Part shown: piece after piece, positions 1-4,730 of the stretch
How positions within the stretch are numbered: position 1 is the first letter of the stretch
How the letters are laid out: each line of letters starts with the position of its first letter
NCBI GenBank assembly: GCA_002297935.1
Contig: DBLC01000100.1
Coordinates: 1-5,048, forward strand
Length of the DNA: 5,048 bases
Source of the DNA: Dialister sp. UBA734
GTDB lineage: Bacteria; Bacillota; Negativicutes; Veillonellales; Dialisteraceae
Reading direction: 5' to 3'
Notes under the pieces: generated by a model
What the model was told of the DNA's origin: nothing
The model's database searches: none
Seen by the model: only the letters and a program-made list of their open reading frames with translations
Program-made: the position numbers and the translations under genes

Positions 1-190
1 TTTGGATAAAAATTCATATAATTCCAGACTCTTTGATTAAATCAGCGTTTCCCTAGCATTTTCAGCTCATTCGAGAAACCTGAGAAACTTGAGTGACTTG
101 AGCAACCTTTATGCCAGCAGAAACCATCGCATATTTCACATAACTTAATGACATTGTATTTCGTAGTAGTCTTTCATATTATAGCATACT
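1..190. other. Intergenic region at left edge, no supported gene
   Basis: I see no open frame with a ribosome binding site here. The supportable elements are the 9-bp tandem repeat at 71-106 and the leftward promoter at 178-206, both listed separately. A leftward transcript starting near 171 would cross this whole stretch, so it may be the leader of a gene lying beyond the left edge; that gene is not visible. The word tttccctagc at 48-57 recurs at 2075-2084 in the other large intergenic region, another sign of shared repeat ancestry. Confidence 0.5.
71..106 (-). repeat. Four tandem 9-bp repeats (GTTTCTCAR type)
   Basis: Read on the minus strand, the 36 bp divide exactly into four 9-mers: GTTGCTCAA, GTCACTCAA, GTTTCTCAG, GTTTCTCGA. 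The same 9-mer family (GGTTCTCAA) returns four times at 2631-2666 and as GGTTCTGAA/GGTTCTGAG at 2021-2038, so it is a dispersed tandem-repeat family and not a local accident. No function is known to me. Confidence 0.75.
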
Positions 191-206
191 GGTTGGCAGT
201 TGGCAG
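178..206 (-). promoter_or_regulatory. Putative leftward sigma-70 promoter with extended -10
   Basis: On the minus strand 178-186 reads TGC followed by TATAAT, a perfect -10 hexamer with the extended TGn motif. Seventeen bases upstream, 201-206 reads CTGCCA, matching four of six bases of the -35 consensus TTGACA. The -35 and most of the spacer lie inside the heptamer array at 191-267. Transcription would start near 171 and run out of the left edge of the window. No gene of this transcript is visible, so the assignment rests on sequence match alone. Confidence 0.45.
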
Positions 207-267
207 TTGTTGGTTGGCGGTTGTTGGTTCACGGTTCCCGGTTTACGGTTAACTGTTAACAGTTAAC
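191..267 (+). repeat. Array of eleven tandem heptamers (RGTTNNC)
   Basis: The 77 bp divide without remainder into eleven 7-mers: ggttggc, agttggc, agttgtt, ggttggc, ggttgtt, ggttcac, ggttccc, ggtttac, ggttaac, tgttaac, agttaac. GTT at positions 2-4 is invariant and position 1 is a purine in all but one. The units differ gradually along the array, as expected for repeated slippage plus point mutation. Heptameric arrays of this sort resemble in form the STRR sequences described in cyanobacteria; no homology is implied. Related purine-G heptamers occur at 321-348, 2690-2738 and 4678-4726. Confidence 0.85.
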
Positions 268-280
268 CAACAACTGCCAA
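200..280. repeat. Large imperfect palindrome at the end of the heptamer array
   Basis: Positions 247-268 form a perfect 22-bp palindrome (GGTTAACTGTT followed by AACAGTTAACC). Outside it, 200-215 (ttggcagttgttggtt) is the exact reverse complement of 265-280, giving a 16-bp inverted repeat 49 bp apart that partly overlaps the palindrome's right end. The heptamers therefore change orientation at this point. The structure lies just beyond the terminator of the nucleotidase gene. It could extrude as a cruciform or fold in RNA on either strand; it could also simply be the scar of an inverted duplication of repeats. Confidence 0.75.
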
Positions 281-314
281 TAAAAAACGGGGCGCTACAT
301 AATTTGCGCGCCCC
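281..314 (-). terminator. Intrinsic terminator of the nucleotidase gene
   Basis: On the minus strand a perfect 7-bp GC-rich stem, GGGGCGC (308-314) with GCGCCCC (289-295), closes a 12-nt loop and is followed after one G by six T residues (282-287). It begins 26 bp past the stop codon of the nucleotidase. Stem, spacing and U-tract all fit a rho-independent terminator, and no other leftward gene lies between. Confidence 0.9.
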
Positions 315-320
315 TTCCAA

Positions 321-351
321 CATTCCTCATTTCTCATTCCTAATTCCTAAT
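321..351 (-). repeat. Heptamer repeat overlapping the end of the nucleotidase gene
   Basis: On the plus strand the units are cattcct, catttct, cattcct, aattcct, then a broken unit aattgta. On the minus strand they read AGGAATT/AGGAATG, the same purine-G heptamer type as aggaatt at 4713-4719. The stop codon of the nucleotidase (TAG, 340-342) and its last three codons (Ile-Arg-Asn) are spelled by these units. Confidence 0.75.
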
Positions 352-1932
352 TGTAATTCTCCCTTGTCCTTCTGGATTTTCATAGCCTTCCCCGATAGTA
401 TTTCCATGGGCCTGGATGTAATGAACCAAGGTTTCCATGTCCGACACATCCGCATCTCGCAAGAGGTACGAGTCTTGGAACATGGTCATTCCGTTGCCGC
501 CGTCTTTCATGAGATAGGCGTTGCCAGCGATACGATAGTCTTCTGTCGGGTCCAGTGGTTTTCCGCCAATGGTCACGTCTTTTACCCGCCTTGGGCCGAA
601 TACGCCTTGGAAATCGCCTTTGGCATCCAATTTCACTGCCGACGGAATGGTGGTGTCGATGGTGTAGGTCATGCCCGCTACTTGCAGGAAGCCGCCGTTT
701 TCTTCTGGTTCCATCATGGCTCCCACTTCCAGGGCGTCCAGGATTTGCTGGCCTGTCACTTGACGGACACACATCATATTTCCAAAAGGATACACTGTCA
801 TGACGGTTTTATAGGTCAGTTCCCCTTTGGGCAATTTGTCTCGAATGGCACCGCCATTGATGAGGGCCCCGTCCACGTGAAATTCTTCCAAAATCGCATC
901 AGCACAGAGATCGCCCAGGTTCGTTTCTCCATTTCTAATGCGGCGCACGCCGCCGATATCGGTGACGAAATCCACCGTCGCTTCGCCCACTTTGACAGAC
1001 AGAGCTTTTTCGACTTTTTCATTTTCTGTTTGCACCAGCCGGGCTACCTTTGGGTCTTCATTTGATAGGTTTTTCAAAAGTTCGGAAGAAATATGTCCAT
1101 CGTCATGAATGGTGATTTTCCCCAACGTCTCCAGTTTCGTGCCAGTCTGTGCCAAAACCACCGGCTGGCCTTTTTGATTGGTCAATACTTTGGAATACTG
1201 TTCATGGGAATGTCCATCAATAACCGCGTCGATTCCATAGGTGTGACCAATCACTGCCGGACTGGACCAGACCGGAATGGCCCCATTGGTTCCCAGGTGG
1301 CCCACGAGAACCACGTACTCCGCCCCCTGGGTCCGCACTTGGTTGACTACTTTTTGGATGCATTGGTACAATTTTTCACCAGTTTCATCTTCTTGGAATC
1401 CGTAGATCCAGTTTCCTGTATCATCTTTGAATGATTTCGGGCTGGACGATACCAGTGTTTCTGGCGTGGTCACACCGATCAGGGCCACTTTCTTGCCATC
1501 TAAAGTGAACATTTTGTAAGCAGGAAATACAGGTTGTCCTGTGCGAAGGTTTGTGAAATTGGCACTGTAGTAGCCCGCTTTCGATTCCGGTGCCAGCTGC
1601 AAGAACCGTTCCATGCCATAATCAAATTCGTGATTGCCGGGGATTTGGAAATCGTATCCTACGGCATTCATGATCGAAAGAATCGCTTCCCCCTGAGAGA
1701 GCTTTCCCACCGGTTCCCCCTGAATGGCGTCACCCGCATCGGCCAGAATCACCGCCGGATTGTCTTTCTGCAAGTCCTTCTTCGCCTGGGCCACTTTAGC
1801 AAATCCCAGATTTCGACTGATGCCGCAATGGGTATCATTGGTATGTAAAATCACAATATCCGCATAAGCCGCCAGCGGCATGGCCAAAGAAACCGCCACC
1901 GCTAGGGCCAATTTTTTGAAAGAACGTTTCAT
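340..1932 (-). CDS. Secreted 5'-nucleotidase / UDP-sugar hydrolase family metallophosphatase
   Basis: The 530-residue protein is a complete member of the two-domain 5'-nucleotidase family (UshA-like), which removes phosphate from nucleotides and splits UDP-sugars outside the cytoplasm. Residues 1-24 are a Sec signal peptide: basic MKRSFKK, a hydrophobic core, and an AYA cleavage site before Asp25. The N-terminal metallophosphatase domain shows TNDTH (31-35), AGD (66-68), GNHEFD (99-104), GH (211-212) and DGHSH (239-243). By family comparison Asp33, His35, Asp68, Asn100, His212, His241 and His243 bind two metals, and His101/Asp104 form the catalytic pair. The C-terminal substrate domain shows NGGAIR (359-364), YPFGN (381-385) and GGNGMTMF (478-485); the last has Asn and Met where many relatives have Asp and an aromatic residue. 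No sorting motif or C-terminal anchor is present, so it is probably periplasmic or released. The start is fixed by AAGGAG seven bases upstream. The gene stands alone and ends at its own terminator. Exact substrate is not determinable. Confidence 0.93.
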   Translation of the reverse strand: MKRSFKKLALAVAVSLAMPLAAYADIVILHTNDTHCGISRNLGFAKVAQAKKDLQKDNPAVILADAGDAIQGEPVGKLSQGEAILSIMNAVGYDFQIPGNHEFDYGMERFLQLAPESKAGYYSANFTNLRTGQPVFPAYKMFTLDGKKVALIGVTTPETLVSSSPKSFKDDTGNWIYGFQEDETGEKLYQCIQKVVNQVRTQGAEYVVLVGHLGTNGAIPVWSSPAVIGHTYGIDAVIDGHSHEQYSKVLTNQKGQPVVLAQTGTKLETLGKITIHDDGHISSELLKNLSNEDPKVARLVQTENEKVEKALSVKVGEATVDFVTDIGGVRRIRNGETNLGDLCADAILEEFHVDGALINGGAIRDKLPKGELTYKTVMTVYPFGNMMCVRQVTGQQILDALEVGAMMEPEENGGFLQVAGMTYTIDTTIPSAVKLDAKGDFQGVFGPRRVKDVTIGGKPLDPTEDYRIAGNAYLMKDGGNGMTMFQDSYLLRDADVSDMETLVHYIQAHGNTIGEGYENPEGQGRITIRN

Positions 1933-1939
1933 TGAATGT

Positions 1940-1945
1940 CTCCTT
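1940..1945 (-). promoter_or_regulatory. Ribosome binding site of the nucleotidase gene
   Basis: AAGGAG on the minus strand lies seven bases before the ATG at 1930-1932. It confirms this start, which also gives a well-formed signal peptide directly at the N terminus. Confidence 0.85.
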
Positions 1946-1995
1946 TATGTATGGGTAAATGGTTGTTGGAGTCAATTAGCATGAATCCGATAGAG

Positions 1996-2010
1996 TTTTC
2001 ATGATGAAAA
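1996..2010. promoter_or_regulatory. Symmetric operator-like site upstream of the nucleotidase
   Basis: TTTTCAT and ATGAAAA form a perfect 7-1-7 inverted repeat about 64 bp before the nucleotidase start. Size and place suit a dimeric repressor or activator site, but AT-rich symmetry of this length can arise by chance and I recognise no specific regulator. The overlapping 10-bp palindrome AAAAGCTTTT at 2008-2017 adds to the symmetry. Confidence 0.3.
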
Positions 2011-2011
2011 A

Positions 2012-2038
2012 GCTTTTGAGGGTTCTGAAGGTTCTGAG
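2012..2038 (+). repeat. 9-bp repeats GGTTCTGAR (two units plus one degenerate)
   Basis: Two adjacent 9-mers, ggttctgaa (2021-2029) and ggttctgag (2030-2038), follow a degenerate unit gcttttgag (2012-2020). They belong to the same family as the arrays at 71-106 and 2631-2666, but here the GGTTCT orientation is on the plus strand. Confidence 0.6.
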
Positions 2039-2090
2039 GGGCCTCGAACGTGCCTTTAACTTAGTGGATAGTAGTTTCCCTAGCGTGTAG

Positions 2091-2247
2091 CCCCTTGGAG
2101 AAGGGGCGGCGAAGCCGGGGATAGAAATGGCCCGAAGGGGCATAATTCATCACTAGCGGATGATAGTTCATTGTTCACCTGCTAAACAGGGAATTTTATC
2201 CCGCTAAAAGCGTCTATCCCCCTTGTATTCCCCCTTCTCCAAGGGGG
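2091..2247. repeat. Nested inverted-repeat element, about 157 bp
   Basis: The outer arms are CCCCTTGGAGAAGGGG (2091-2106) and its exact reverse complement (2231-2246, within an 18-bp palindrome at 2230-2247). Further in, GGGGATAGA (2117-2125) pairs with TCTATCCCC (2213-2221), and TAGCGG (2154-2159) with CCGCTA (2201-2206). The right arm equals the left arm reversed, apart from the 9-10 bp between the outer and middle blocks. The left arm also holds short hairpins: CCCCTT-GGAG-AAGGGG, CGGC-GAA-GCCG (2107-2117) and GCCC-GAAG-GGGC (2130-2141). There is no transposase. It looks like a MITE- or REP-like dispersed palindrome, or two copies of a smaller hairpin repeat in inverted orientation. Confidence 0.7.
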
Positions 2248-2400
2248 AACGAGTTTTATACCGCCTGTGTAACACAGTAATGATACATACTTCTTATTTT
2301 TCAAAGGTGAGTTACTGACCAGACACTAACTGATATGCCTATTTGCTGAAATAACCCACTACGACCTGAGTCTTTAAGCCCTTACCGCTAGTGTCGCTGA

Positions 2401-2478
2401 GATTTCTCCACTCAGGGGCACATCTCATTTCATATCTTTTGTTTCATTTCGCACAAATACGATCGGTCGAAATGACGG
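2401..2478 (+). repeat. Dispersed repeat module, copy 1
   Basis: The module begins with gatttctccact and ends with a 34-bp block (2445-2478) that matches 2569-2602 at 32 of 34 positions. Within that block TCATTTCG (2444-2451) and CGAAATGA (2468-2475) make an 8-bp stem with a 16-nt loop. The words gatttctccact and ggtcgaaatgacgg are familiar to me from intergenic repeats in other bacterial genomes, but I cannot verify family membership. Confidence 0.65.
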
Positions 2479-2521
2479 CTTAGGCTAGGTTCAGCTGGAT
2501 GGAATTCCGCTAGAGGTTTGG

Positions 2522-2602
2522 GATTTCTCCACTTCTGTCTAACATAGTACCGAACTGCCCTACCATGTCATTTCGCACAAATCCCATCGGTCGAAATGAC
2601 GG
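2522..2602 (+). repeat. Dispersed repeat module, copy 2
   Basis: This direct copy of the 2401-2478 module lies about 120 bp downstream. The two ends are conserved (gatttctccact at 2522-2533, and 34 bp at 2569-2602) while the middle differs in sequence and by 3 bp in length. The terminal inverted repeat is slightly longer than in copy 1: GTCATTTCG (2567-2575) with CGAAATGAC (2592-2600). Confidence 0.65.
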
Positions 2603-2630
2603 ATTCGGCAAGAGACACGTTCGGCGAACC

Positions 2631-2666
2631 TTTAGAACCCTTAGAACCTTGAGAACCTTGAGAACC
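2631..2666 (-). repeat. Four tandem 9-bp repeats (GGTTCTCAA)
   Basis: The 36 bp divide exactly into tttagaacc, cttagaacc, ttgagaacc, ttgagaacc on the plus strand, which is GGTTCTCAA twice, GGTTCTAAG and GGTTCTAAA on the minus strand. Copy number and period equal those of the array at 71-106. The array is less than 80 bp downstream of the TPM gene's stop codon. Confidence 0.8.
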
Positions 2667-2689
2667 TTTTAGGCTAGAGGCACATTCGA

Positions 2690-2738
2690 TGTCCCTAGGG
2701 CCTAGCTACCAATCCCTAGTCACCAGTCGCGAGTCACC
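2690..2738 (-). repeat. Heptamer array just downstream of the TPM gene
   Basis: On the plus strand the 49 bp divide into seven 7-mers: tgtccct, agggcct, agctacc, aatccct, agtcacc, agtcgcg, agtcacc. On the minus strand most have a purine-G start (GGTGACT, AGGGATT, GGTAGCT). The array starts five bases after the TPM stop codon. It matches the array at 4678-4726 in inverted orientation; 14 bp (2715-2728) are identical to the reverse complement of 4702-4715. The leftmost three units are weaker and partly resemble the 55-bp unit at 4996-5048. Confidence 0.65.
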
Positions 2739-2743
2739 CAAAA

Positions 2744-3535
2744 CTAGAACTTTCCTCCCCCACCTCCGTGACTGCTGCCACCGCCGGAGCTGTTGTCATT
2801 GTCTCTATCATGATGTTCTTTCTTGACGCGAGTGACGTTCATGAAGAGGAAGGTGTCGCTTTCGTGGGTAAGGGCGAAGCTGTCTTTATCCAGGTAGGCG
2901 TCGGCCACCAGGGCGGGTCTGACATTGCTCATTTGAGCGATCAGGTGCTGACGCAGGCCGAATCCACCGGCCAGGGCAAAGAGAACGGCCAATCCAAAAT
3001 AAATGTAGTCGAACTCATCGTCCGGATCGTAGGCTTCTCCTTCGGTTTCGTAATAAGTCAGCATATCGTCGGCCCGACCGGCATAGTTTTTGAATGCACT
3101 GGCATAGTGTCCGTCTTTCAAATCCGACAGGAAAGCATCAGACAGGTGGTCAATGGCGGCGCCATCGGTGATTTTCTGCCTCATCGGTTTGTCTGTGGAA
3201 ATGGTCCAATCCCGACTGTCCATGATGAGGGTGAGTACCATATTTCCTTTTTCCCCATCATGAAATTCTATATCCAACGCCCAATCGGTAAACTCTTTCG
3301 GTGTTTTGACGTTCACTGCGTCCACATCATCTAAGGAGTCGATAGTCACCACCGCCAGACGGACATGGTGCTTTTTCTCCACCGCTTTTAGGGTGTTTTC
3401 CACTTCGTCCTGCTCCTTATCGGTCAAGAGATGGGCGTCGTCGATGAGCGACAACGGTTCCGCCATGGCGGTAGGTCCCACCAGGAAGGCTACCATAGCG
3501 AATAATACCAGTAACCATTGGGTCAATCGTTTCAT
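2744..3535 (-). CDS. TPM-domain membrane protein with Gly-rich tail
   Basis: The 263-residue protein has a Sec signal peptide (1-25, cleavage after AMA), an exported TPM domain (about 26-165) beginning with the typical LIDDAHLLTDKEQDEVE, one transmembrane helix (about 178-194) and a tail ending in SHGGGGGKF. The TPM fold is known from thylakoid TLP18.3/Psb32 and bacterial YgcG-like proteins; some members have weak phosphatase activity, others only a scaffolding role, so no reaction is assigned. With a cleaved signal and one helix, the TPM domain would sit outside and the stretch RPALVADAYLDKDSF...VTRVKK plus the Gly-rich end inside the cell. This domain order, including the Gly-rich end, is the usual form of the family, so the gene looks intact. 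It is the second gene of an operon, 12 bp after the zinc-ribbon gene. Its AGGAGG overlaps that gene's stop codon. Confidence 0.88.
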   Translation of the reverse strand: MKRLTQWLLVLFAMVAFLVGPTAMAEPLSLIDDAHLLTDKEQDEVENTLKAVEKKHHVRLAVVTIDSLDDVDAVNVKTPKEFTDWALDIEFHDGEKGNMVLTLIMDSRDWTISTDKPMRQKITDGAAIDHLSDAFLSDLKDGHYASAFKNYAGRADDMLTYYETEGEAYDPDDEFDYIYFGLAVLFALAGGFGLRQHLIAQMSNVRPALVADAYLDKDSFALTHESDTFLFMNVTRVKKEHHDRDNDNSSGGGSSHGGGGGKF

Positions 3536-3542
3536 GGTAGCG

Positions 3543-3548
3543 CCTCCT
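3543..3548 (-). promoter_or_regulatory. Coupling ribosome binding site between the two operon genes
   Basis: On the minus strand the upstream stop codon and the Shine-Dalgarno are fused as TAAGGAGG, so the last A of TAA (3548) is the first base of AGGAGG. Seven bases then lead to the TPM gene's ATG. Ribosomes ending the zinc-ribbon gene would sit on this site, which points to coupled translation and matched amounts of the two proteins. Confidence 0.85.
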
Positions 3549-4657
3549 TATGCGAAAATCATGAGAATTTTCATGAGATAATACAAAATCGGAAGTAGAA
3601 TGACCGTGGTGATTCCCATGTACAGAAAGGATTTCATGTTGTCATAGGGCAGGCTCCCTACCATTTTTCCGGTCTGTCCATTCATCATAAACGTATACGG
3701 CTTTCCCTCGTATCTGGTGGTGAGAATCCACACCGGCGCCATGGCATAGACCACTTTATTTCCTTCTTTCTGCACCACATGGTCTTCCACATGACAGCGG
3801 CTGTAGCCGGTCACCGTGTCTTGCAGCACACCGATAGCACTGGCTTCGATGCGTTTCTCCGCCCTGGGTTCTGACGCCTCCGCATCCACGTCGTATTTGT
3901 CTGCCAGGTAGCCAGTGAAATAGGCGGCGCTGAAAGGAACCAATTCGCTGTAATCGAAGGGCTCAATGCTTTCCATGTAGGTATCGTCCATTTTTGTGCT
4001 GCCGTCCACGGGAATTTTGGAGAAATGCATGTGTCCGCTGCGATCGCACCGGTAGACGCTGGTTTCGGTGATGGTCTCGTCAGGGGTGTCGATGATATTA
4101 TCACTTTCGGCACGAAACGAGGCATCGGCCTTCACCGCGGCATCGAAGAGCCAAAACGGCACATACATAGGCTGGATGTCTTCCACTCGATTGTTGGCCG
4201 TAAAGGCTTTCGGCAAGAGCGTTTTTCCTTTGTAAAATTCTTTGAGTGCCGCCACGGCCTCTTCCTTGGTTTTCTTGAAAGGAATCACAAAATCCGGTTT
4301 CAACATGCCAGTAAATTTCGCCGGCATCATGGTGGGATTGCCGCAATAGCAACATTCGGTAGCCATGGTGTTTTCATCGCATACGATTTCTGCACCGCAG
4401 GAAGAGCAAACCACCGCTTTCATATGAGCCGCTTCTTCCTCACTCCACTGACCGCCGGCCGCTTGGGTCTCCCATTTGGCTTCCTTTGCCTTTTCCGCTT
4501 CCACCGCTTGGGCTTGTTTTTTGGCAAATAGGTCTTCTATGGTTTTCACTTCAAATTCCGTATCGCAGTAAGGACAGACCACTTTCTGATCCTTCGGGTC
4601 AAAGTCCAAAGGCCCTCCGCAATTCGGACAGGTGTAACTGACAGATGTATCAGGCAT
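3548..4657 (-). CDS. Tail-anchored double zinc-ribbon protein
   Basis: The 369-residue protein starts with a zinc ribbon, CPNC (10-13) and CPYC (28-31), followed by a charged, Ala/Glu/Lys-rich segment likely to be helical (about 37-80). A second ribbon follows, CSSC (84-87) and CCYC (102-105). A long middle region contains NNRVEDIQPMYVPFWLFDA (155-173) and APVWILTTRY...MNGQTGKMVGSLP (307-337). A single hydrophobic helix lies at the C terminus (about 344-367). There is no signal peptide, so the ribbons should be cytoplasmic with the helix as a tail anchor. Such proteins are common in Firmicutes and are often annotated as TFIIB-type zinc ribbon or PriA-like; there is no helicase domain here and no function is established. 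The start is set by GAGGTG (4665-4670) seven bases upstream. It is the first gene of the operon with the TPM protein. Confidence 0.85.
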   Translation of the reverse strand: MPDTSVSYTCPNCGGPLDFDPKDQKVVCPYCDTEFEVKTIEDLFAKKQAQAVEAEKAKEAKWETQAAGGQWSEEEAAHMKAVVCSSCGAEIVCDENTMATECCYCGNPTMMPAKFTGMLKPDFVIPFKKTKEEAVAALKEFYKGKTLLPKAFTANNRVEDIQPMYVPFWLFDAAVKADASFRAESDNIIDTPDETITETSVYRCDRSGHMHFSKIPVDGSTKMDDTYMESIEPFDYSELVPFSAAYFTGYLADKYDVDAEASEPRAEKRIEASAIGVLQDTVTGYSRCHVEDHVVQKEGNKVVYAMAPVWILTTRYEGKPYTFMMNGQTGKMVGSLPYDNMKSFLYMGITTVILLPILYYLMKILMIFA

Positions 4658-4677
4658 TTCGTTTCACCTCATTTTCT

Positions 4678-4726
4678 AGGTTATAGTGACTAGGGACTGG
4701 TGACTGGTGACTAGGAATTAGGAAAT
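4678..4726 (+). repeat. Heptamer array just upstream of the zinc-ribbon operon
   Basis: The 49 bp divide into seven 7-mers: aggttat, agtgact, agggact, ggtgact, ggtgact, aggaatt, aggaaat. All begin with purine-G. The array starts only 8 bp before the Shine-Dalgarno of the zinc-ribbon gene and so occupies the expected promoter region. It is the inverted counterpart of 2690-2738 on the other side of the operon. The units aggaatt/aggaaat link it to the repeat at 321-351. Confidence 0.8.
4680..4685 (-). promoter_or_regulatory. Possible -10 element of the zinc-ribbon operon
   Basis: TATAAC on the minus strand matches five of six bases of the -10 consensus, but no good -35 is present at the right spacing because that place is filled by heptamer repeats. 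Transcription would start close to the ribosome binding site, giving a leader of only about 16 bases. This is the best candidate in the 70 bp upstream of the gene, and it is weak. Confidence 0.25.
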
Positions 4727-4730
4727 ATAG

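Larger units (their letters stand above)
1933..2743. other. Gene-free, repeat-rich 811-bp intergenic region
   Basis: I find no open frame with a ribosome binding site and no tRNA or rRNA signature. From left to right it holds the leader of the nucleotidase gene, a symmetric operator-like site (1996-2010), 9-bp repeats (2012-2038), a nested inverted-repeat element (2091-2247), a less structured stretch (2248-2400) with only a small CTGTGT/ACACAG hairpin at 2265-2277, a duplicated module (2401-2478 and 2522-2602), more 9-bp repeats (2631-2666) and a heptamer array (2690-2738). There is no clear intrinsic terminator for the TPM gene, which reads into this region. Confidence 0.7.

Noticed and set aside
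62..154. A 30-codon leftward frame in which the 9-bp repeats would encode a VxQ repeat
   Set aside because: It starts 17 bases after the putative transcription start near 171, which is suggestive, but there is no Shine-Dalgarno before the ATG and the composition follows directly from the repeat.
304..1065. A 253-codon open frame on the plus strand
   Set aside because: It lies antisense to the nucleotidase, whose motifs and signal peptide are unmistakable, and it also runs across the terminator hairpin. Its translation shows no recognisable domain.
1946..1975. TTGACT (1970-1975) with TACATA (1946-1951), 18 bp apart, as the nucleotidase promoter
   Set aside because: The -10 is poor, and transcription would start within or after the ribosome binding site at 1940-1945, leaving the message without it.
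2265..2277. CTGTGT-A-ACACAG as a terminator or regulatory hairpin
   Set aside because: The stem is short with a one-base loop, it has no T-tract on either strand, and it is not placed at a gene end.
2690..2743. Intrinsic terminator directly after the TPM gene
   Set aside because: A CTAGGG/CCCTAG pairing can be drawn from the heptamers, but no T-tract follows it on the minus strand.
2768..3334. A 188-codon plus-strand frame, with others antisense to the zinc-ribbon gene (e.g. 4025-4531)
   Set aside because: These frames mirror the two minus-strand genes, which have signal or anchor segments, cysteine motifs and ribosome sites. The antisense frames have none of these.
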